From an uncultured Armatimonadota bacterium (GTDB lineage: Bacteria > Armatimonadota > Armatimonadia > Armatimonadales > Armatimonadaceae): 17,057 nucleotides of DNA. This document shows, one piece after another, positions 14,551 through 17,057 of this stretch; position 1 is the stretch's first letter; each line of letters starts with the position of its first letter. The stretch is taken from NCBI GenBank assembly GCA_903915615.1, contig CAIWTR010000261.1:1-17057 (forward strand). The letters run 5' to 3'. The notes beneath the pieces are model-generated. The model had not been told where the DNA came from and ran no database searches. It worked only from the letters and a program-made list of their open reading frames with translations. The position numbers were made by a program, and so were the translations under genes.

Positions 14551-15337
14551 CACGTATTCAGATCGCTACCTCGATTCCTGCGAAGGCATCATCACCCGTG
14601 TAAGGGCCCAGCAAGAAAATATCCAACTCGCCGCAAAGTGGTGCAGTGACACCATTCTCGCCGGACGGATGGTGCACGTCTTTGGAAGTGGCCACAGCCG
14701 GATGATGGTTGAGGAGATGTGGCCACGCTACGGGTCCTTTCCAGGCTGGAATCCCATCGTCGAGCTTTCGTTGTCATTCCACAACCTGGTTGTGGGCGCG
14801 AATGGTCAGAGACAGGCGATGTTCCTCGAGAATGTTTCCGGACTTGCAGACCAGATATTGCGCAACTTCGACCTCTCGTCTGTCGACACGGCCATCGTCA
14901 TCAGCAGCTCTGGCTGTAACGTTGTGCCAATCGAAATGGCCGCAGGCTTTAAGGCAGCTGGCATCCGTGTTATCGCAATTGTGAGCAGTCAACACGCTGA
15001 GCCGAGCTCAAGCAAGGCCGCATCCGGGATGAAGCTGATGGGCTTTGCTGACATCGTCCTCGATACCGGCGCCCCGATGGGTGATGCGATGGTCACTATC
15101 GATGGCTTGGAAACGCCTGTCGCTCCTGGTTCAACGGTTGGCGGTGCGATGCTGATCAACTGCATCAAGGCGGAAACAGCGGCCCTCCTGACGGCTGCTG
15201 GCTCGCCTCCAAAGGTCTTGACGGCTGGTGTAGTTGTGGGCGTTGAGAAATCGACAAAGCTGTTTCAAGCCGCATACGATGAGCACGCACACCGCATCGC
15301 CAAGCTCTACGAAAATGTTGGCGCGCCCAAAGGGTAA
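14537..15337 (+). CDS. SIS-domain protein, UPF0309-type sugar isomerase family
   Basis: This 266-residue protein has a single SIS (sugar isomerase) phosphosugar-binding domain. Key sequences are VHVFGSGHSRMMVEEM (46-61), containing the GSGHS loop, and ISSSGCNVVPIEMA (122-135), the Ser-rich phosphate-binding turn, matching the UPF0309 group of predicted ketose/aldose isomerases. The N-terminal helices (residues 5-35) and the late PGSTVGGAMLINCIKAE segment also fit that family. Predicted cytoplasmic role: binding or isomerising a phosphorylated sugar, although no sugar kinase or phosphotransferase lies in the visible part of the locus. It overlaps the SDR gene by 14 bases and ends 13 bases before the MetE-like gene. 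The exact reaction is unknown for this subgroup. Confidence 0.85.
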   Translation: MTHNDTYSDRYLDSCEGIITRVRAQQENIQLAAKWCSDTILAGRMVHVFGSGHSRMMVEEMWPRYGSFPGWNPIVELSLSFHNLVVGANGQRQAMFLENVSGLADQILRNFDLSSVDTAIVISSSGCNVVPIEMAAGFKAAGIRVIAIVSSQHAEPSSSKAASGMKLMGFADIVLDTGAPMGDAMVTIDGLETPVAPGSTVGGAMLINCIKAETAALLTAAGSPPKVLTAGVVVGVEKSTKLFQAAYDEHAHRIAKLYENVGAPKG

Positions 15338-15345
15338 GTTAGAAT
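15318..15345 (+). promoter_or_regulatory. Candidate internal promoter for a leaderless MetE-like transcript
   Basis: TAGAAT at 15340-15345 ends five bases before the ATG at 15351. TTGGCG at 15318-15323 lies 16 bases upstream of it. The 13 bases between the two genes contain no Shine-Dalgarno. Transcription from this box would start about at the ATG, giving a leaderless mRNA. Read-through from upstream is also possible. Confidence 0.4.
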
Positions 15346-15350
15346 AAACC

Positions 15351-16388
15351 ATGTCCACGATTCCCCTCCGAACCACCGTCATCGGGTCCTACCCTTTCCC
15401 AAGTTGGCTTGAGTTTGCATCCGAGCACCTTGACCAATTCGGCGCAGATGACATCGCGGAAATCCAGAACGATGCCGTTCGCGTTGCCGTTGCGGATCAG
15501 GTCACAGCAGGGCTTGATGTGATCTCGGATGGCGAGCAAACCCGTCTGGACTTCAACCTGAGTTTCTATGGTTTTTTGACGGGCATCGAGCTTGAGGGTG
15601 ACAGCCCGCGGCGCTTTGGACCTCCGGCGCATGACCAGCGAGGACGCCATCAGATTGTTTCCCCGCTTCGTGCAGAAAGTGGACTGGGTGCGGTCGAAGA
15701 ATTTGCCCGCTTAAAGCGGATTGCGCCTGCCGGGCCAGTGCTGAAGGCCAGTGTCCCAGGACCGTACACGATGAGTGGGCGTTTGGTCCCAGGGGATGTG
15801 TACAAAGACCGCTGGGCAGTGACAGAAGCGCTGCTTCCACTGATTCAGGCTGAACTCATTGCGCTCGTTGATTCAGGCTGTACGGAGATCACGGTTGATG
15901 AGCCGAGCATGAGCTGTTATGCCCACAAAGAGGATCCAGAGCGCTTTGTAGACATTTTCAATCGCACGGTTGCGCCCATCGTTGGCAAGTGTCATTTGTC
16001 GACGCACCTTTGCTTTGGAAACTTTAAGGCGAGAGCTGTTGGCCCGCGCCAGTATGCCCCGATGTTCCCGGCTTTCCTCGGGATGTCGCTTGATGAAATC
16101 CATGTCGAAATGGCAAGCCGGGAGTTTGCAGAGCTTGAGGTTATCCGTGCGATTGCGGATGCTGGAAAAGTGGCGGCCGTCGGAATAATCGATGTGAAGT
16201 CTTACTACATCGAGACCGTTGACGAAGTGGCCCGCCGTGTGCGGATGTGTCTCGATCACGCGCCGGCCGAACAGCTTGCATTTGCACCGGACTGTGGTCT
16301 CTCACAGACAGCGCGCTGGGCGGCAAGCCGCAAGCTAACGAATATGTGTGCAGGTGTCGAAATTGTGCGCAAAGAGCATGGCGGATAG
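15351..16388 (+). CDS. Core-MetE-like cobalamin-independent methyltransferase
   Basis: At 345 residues this is the length of the C-terminal (catalytic) half of MetE, lacking the N-terminal half. It shows the TTVIGSYPFP start (8-17), the substrate-binding VDEPSMSCY (182-190), and all four zinc ligands expected of the family: His219 and Cys221 in HLCFGN, Glu253 in HVEMAS, and Cys315 in PDCGLSQ. DVKSYYIET (281-289) is also typical. Full MetE uses methyl-tetrahydrofolate; short core-MetE proteins in several microbes are thought to take methyl groups from methyl-corrinoid proteins to make methionine. It sits between a sugar isomerase-like gene and a UlaG-like gene with 13- and 2-base gaps, so a specialised methyl transfer in the pathway is possible but unproven. 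Confidence 0.85.
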   Translation: MSTIPLRTTVIGSYPFPSWLEFASEHLDQFGADDIAEIQNDAVRVAVADQVTAGLDVISDGEQTRLDFNLSFYGFLTGIELEGDSPRRFGPPAHDQRGRHQIVSPLRAESGLGAVEEFARLKRIAPAGPVLKASVPGPYTMSGRLVPGDVYKDRWAVTEALLPLIQAELIALVDSGCTEITVDEPSMSCYAHKEDPERFVDIFNRTVAPIVGKCHLSTHLCFGNFKARAVGPRQYAPMFPAFLGMSLDEIHVEMASREFAELEVIRAIADAGKVAAVGIIDVKSYYIETVDEVARRVRMCLDHAPAEQLAFAPDCGLSQTARWAASRKLTNMCAGVEIVRKEHGG

Positions 16389-16390
16389 AG

Positions 16391-17057
16391 GTGATTGAAC
16401 CTCTCTTTGCCGATGATGCATTCCTCGAGAATATTTCTCAGATGGAAGCATCGCATGGCGACCGGGTTGTCATCGCTTGGCTTGGTCAAAGTGGCTACTT
16501 GGTGTGTCACAAGGGGTTTCGCTTTATCATCGACCCTTACCTCTCAGACTCCCTCTCGCGAAAATATGCTGAGACCACCAAGCCTCACGATCGTATTTCC
16601 CGAATGGTCATCTCTCCGGAGCGTCTGACGGGCATCTCGTTCATTACCAGCTCGCATAATCATACAGACCACCTTGATGGCGAGACGATCGCAAAGCTTA
16701 TCGAGGCAAACCCGGGAGTAAAAGGGATTGTTCCGCGGGCGAACTACACATTTGCCCTTGATCGCTTAGTCAGTGCCGGAGTGACTAATCCGGTGGGTAT
16801 TCTTGTGGCTATTCCCGTAGATGAAACGCTGACCCTGTCAGACATTCATGGATGTACGATAACTGCGGTGCCTGCCGCGCATGAAGCACTAGAAACGGAT
16901 GAAAATGGCGATTACCGCTACCATGGGTACTGCATTACCGTTGGTGGCGTGACCATTTATCACAGTGGCGACTGCATCCCCTACGATGGACTCGTGGCGA
17001 CGGTTTTGCCTTACAAACCAGATGTTGCTCTGTTACCCATTAATGGGCGCGACCCAA
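16391..17057 (+). CDS. UlaG-like metallo-beta-lactamase-fold hydrolase (truncated by window end)
   Basis: An open frame runs from a GTG at 16391 to the window end, 222 residues so far. It contains WLGQSGYLV (30-38), a buried strand ending IIDPYLSD (46-53), the metal-binding motif HNHTDH at 89-94, AAHEALE, YHSGDC, and the closing LLPINGRDP. These mark the UlaG (L-ascorbate-6-phosphate lactonase) branch of the metallo-beta-lactamase fold. The start is uncertain. GTG lies 2 bases after the MetE-like stop without a clear Shine-Dalgarno, and the next ATG (16442) would still keep the whole domain. Probable role: hydrolysing a lactone or phosphoester of a sugar acid in the cytoplasm. The closeness to the upstream gene implies co-transcription. 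Confidence 0.85.
   Translation, partial: MIEPLFADDAFLENISQMEASHGDRVVIAWLGQSGYLVCHKGFRFIIDPYLSDSLSRKYAETTKPHDRISRMVISPERLTGISFITSSHNHTDHLDGETIAKLIEANPGVKGIVPRANYTFALDRLVSAGVTNPVGILVAIPVDETLTLSDIHGCTITAVPAAHEALETDENGDYRYHGYCITVGGVTIYHSGDCIPYDGLVATVLPYKPDVALLPINGRDP

Noticed and set aside
1..17057. CRISPR arrays, insertion sequences, prophage or toxin-antitoxin genes
   Set aside because: No regularly spaced repeats, terminal inverted repeats, transposase or integrase motifs, or small paired genes were seen; the tRNA gene has no integrase beside it and I see no duplicated tRNA 3' end.

Overview
The window reads as chromosomal DNA from a free-living, carbohydrate-degrading bacterium with a Gram-negative type of envelope. 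The envelope evidence is a heptose-7-phosphate kinase beside a UDP-glucose dehydrogenase, and a DUF1800/DUF1501 exported-protein pair. By eye the base composition is moderately GC-rich, and coding is dense on both strands. The mix (DUF1800 with DUF1501, a Gfo/Idh protein starting with an FDHMHMGD motif, a GH127-type glycosidase, an esterase fused to a propeller, possible leaderless genes) recalls environmental phyla such as Armatimonadota or Planctomycetota. That placement is a low-confidence inference. I saw no mobile element, CRISPR array or phage gene.

Region 1 (1-431): the end of an unidentified gene, then a single-tRNA unit consisting of a near-consensus sigma70-type promoter, a tRNA-Arg with anticodon GCG, and a perfect-palindrome terminator. 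Region 2 (432-2802, minus strand): a two-gene unit for surface sugar precursors, a stand-alone HldA-type heptose kinase followed by UDP-glucose 6-dehydrogenase. Region 3 (2915-6128, plus strand): three overlapping genes, a small membrane protein, a DUF1800 protein and a DUF1501 protein. It converges on region 4 through a shared bidirectional terminator (about 6143-6180).

Region 4 (6187-17057) is a divergent carbohydrate-use locus. Leftward, from a short intergenic region at 9285-9384, run an ACS-family MFS transporter and a secreted esterase/propeller fusion that overlap by 4 nt. Rightward run a GH127-like glycosidase, two Gfo/Idh/MocA oxidoreductases, an SDR, a UPF0309-type SIS protein, a core-MetE-like zinc methyltransferase, and a UlaG-like metallo-beta-lactamase-fold hydrolase cut by the window end. 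Starts and stops overlap or nearly touch throughout, so these are probably co-transcribed. A further internal promoter may serve the MetE-like gene. The simplest reading is this: the secreted esterase trims an esterified plant-type glycoside or sugar acid, the MFS protein imports the product, and the cytoplasmic GH127-like enzyme, the redox enzymes, the SIS protein and the lactonase-like protein convert it. The real substrate cannot be read from the sequence.

The observations most worth checking are the MetE-like enzyme inside a sugar locus, the strong excess of the hexamer CATCCG/CGGATG across the window, two probable leaderless starts, the GCG anticodon on a bacterial tRNA-Arg, and several departures from family consensus (SDR cofactor loop, Gfo/Idh catalytic residues, DUF1501 leader).
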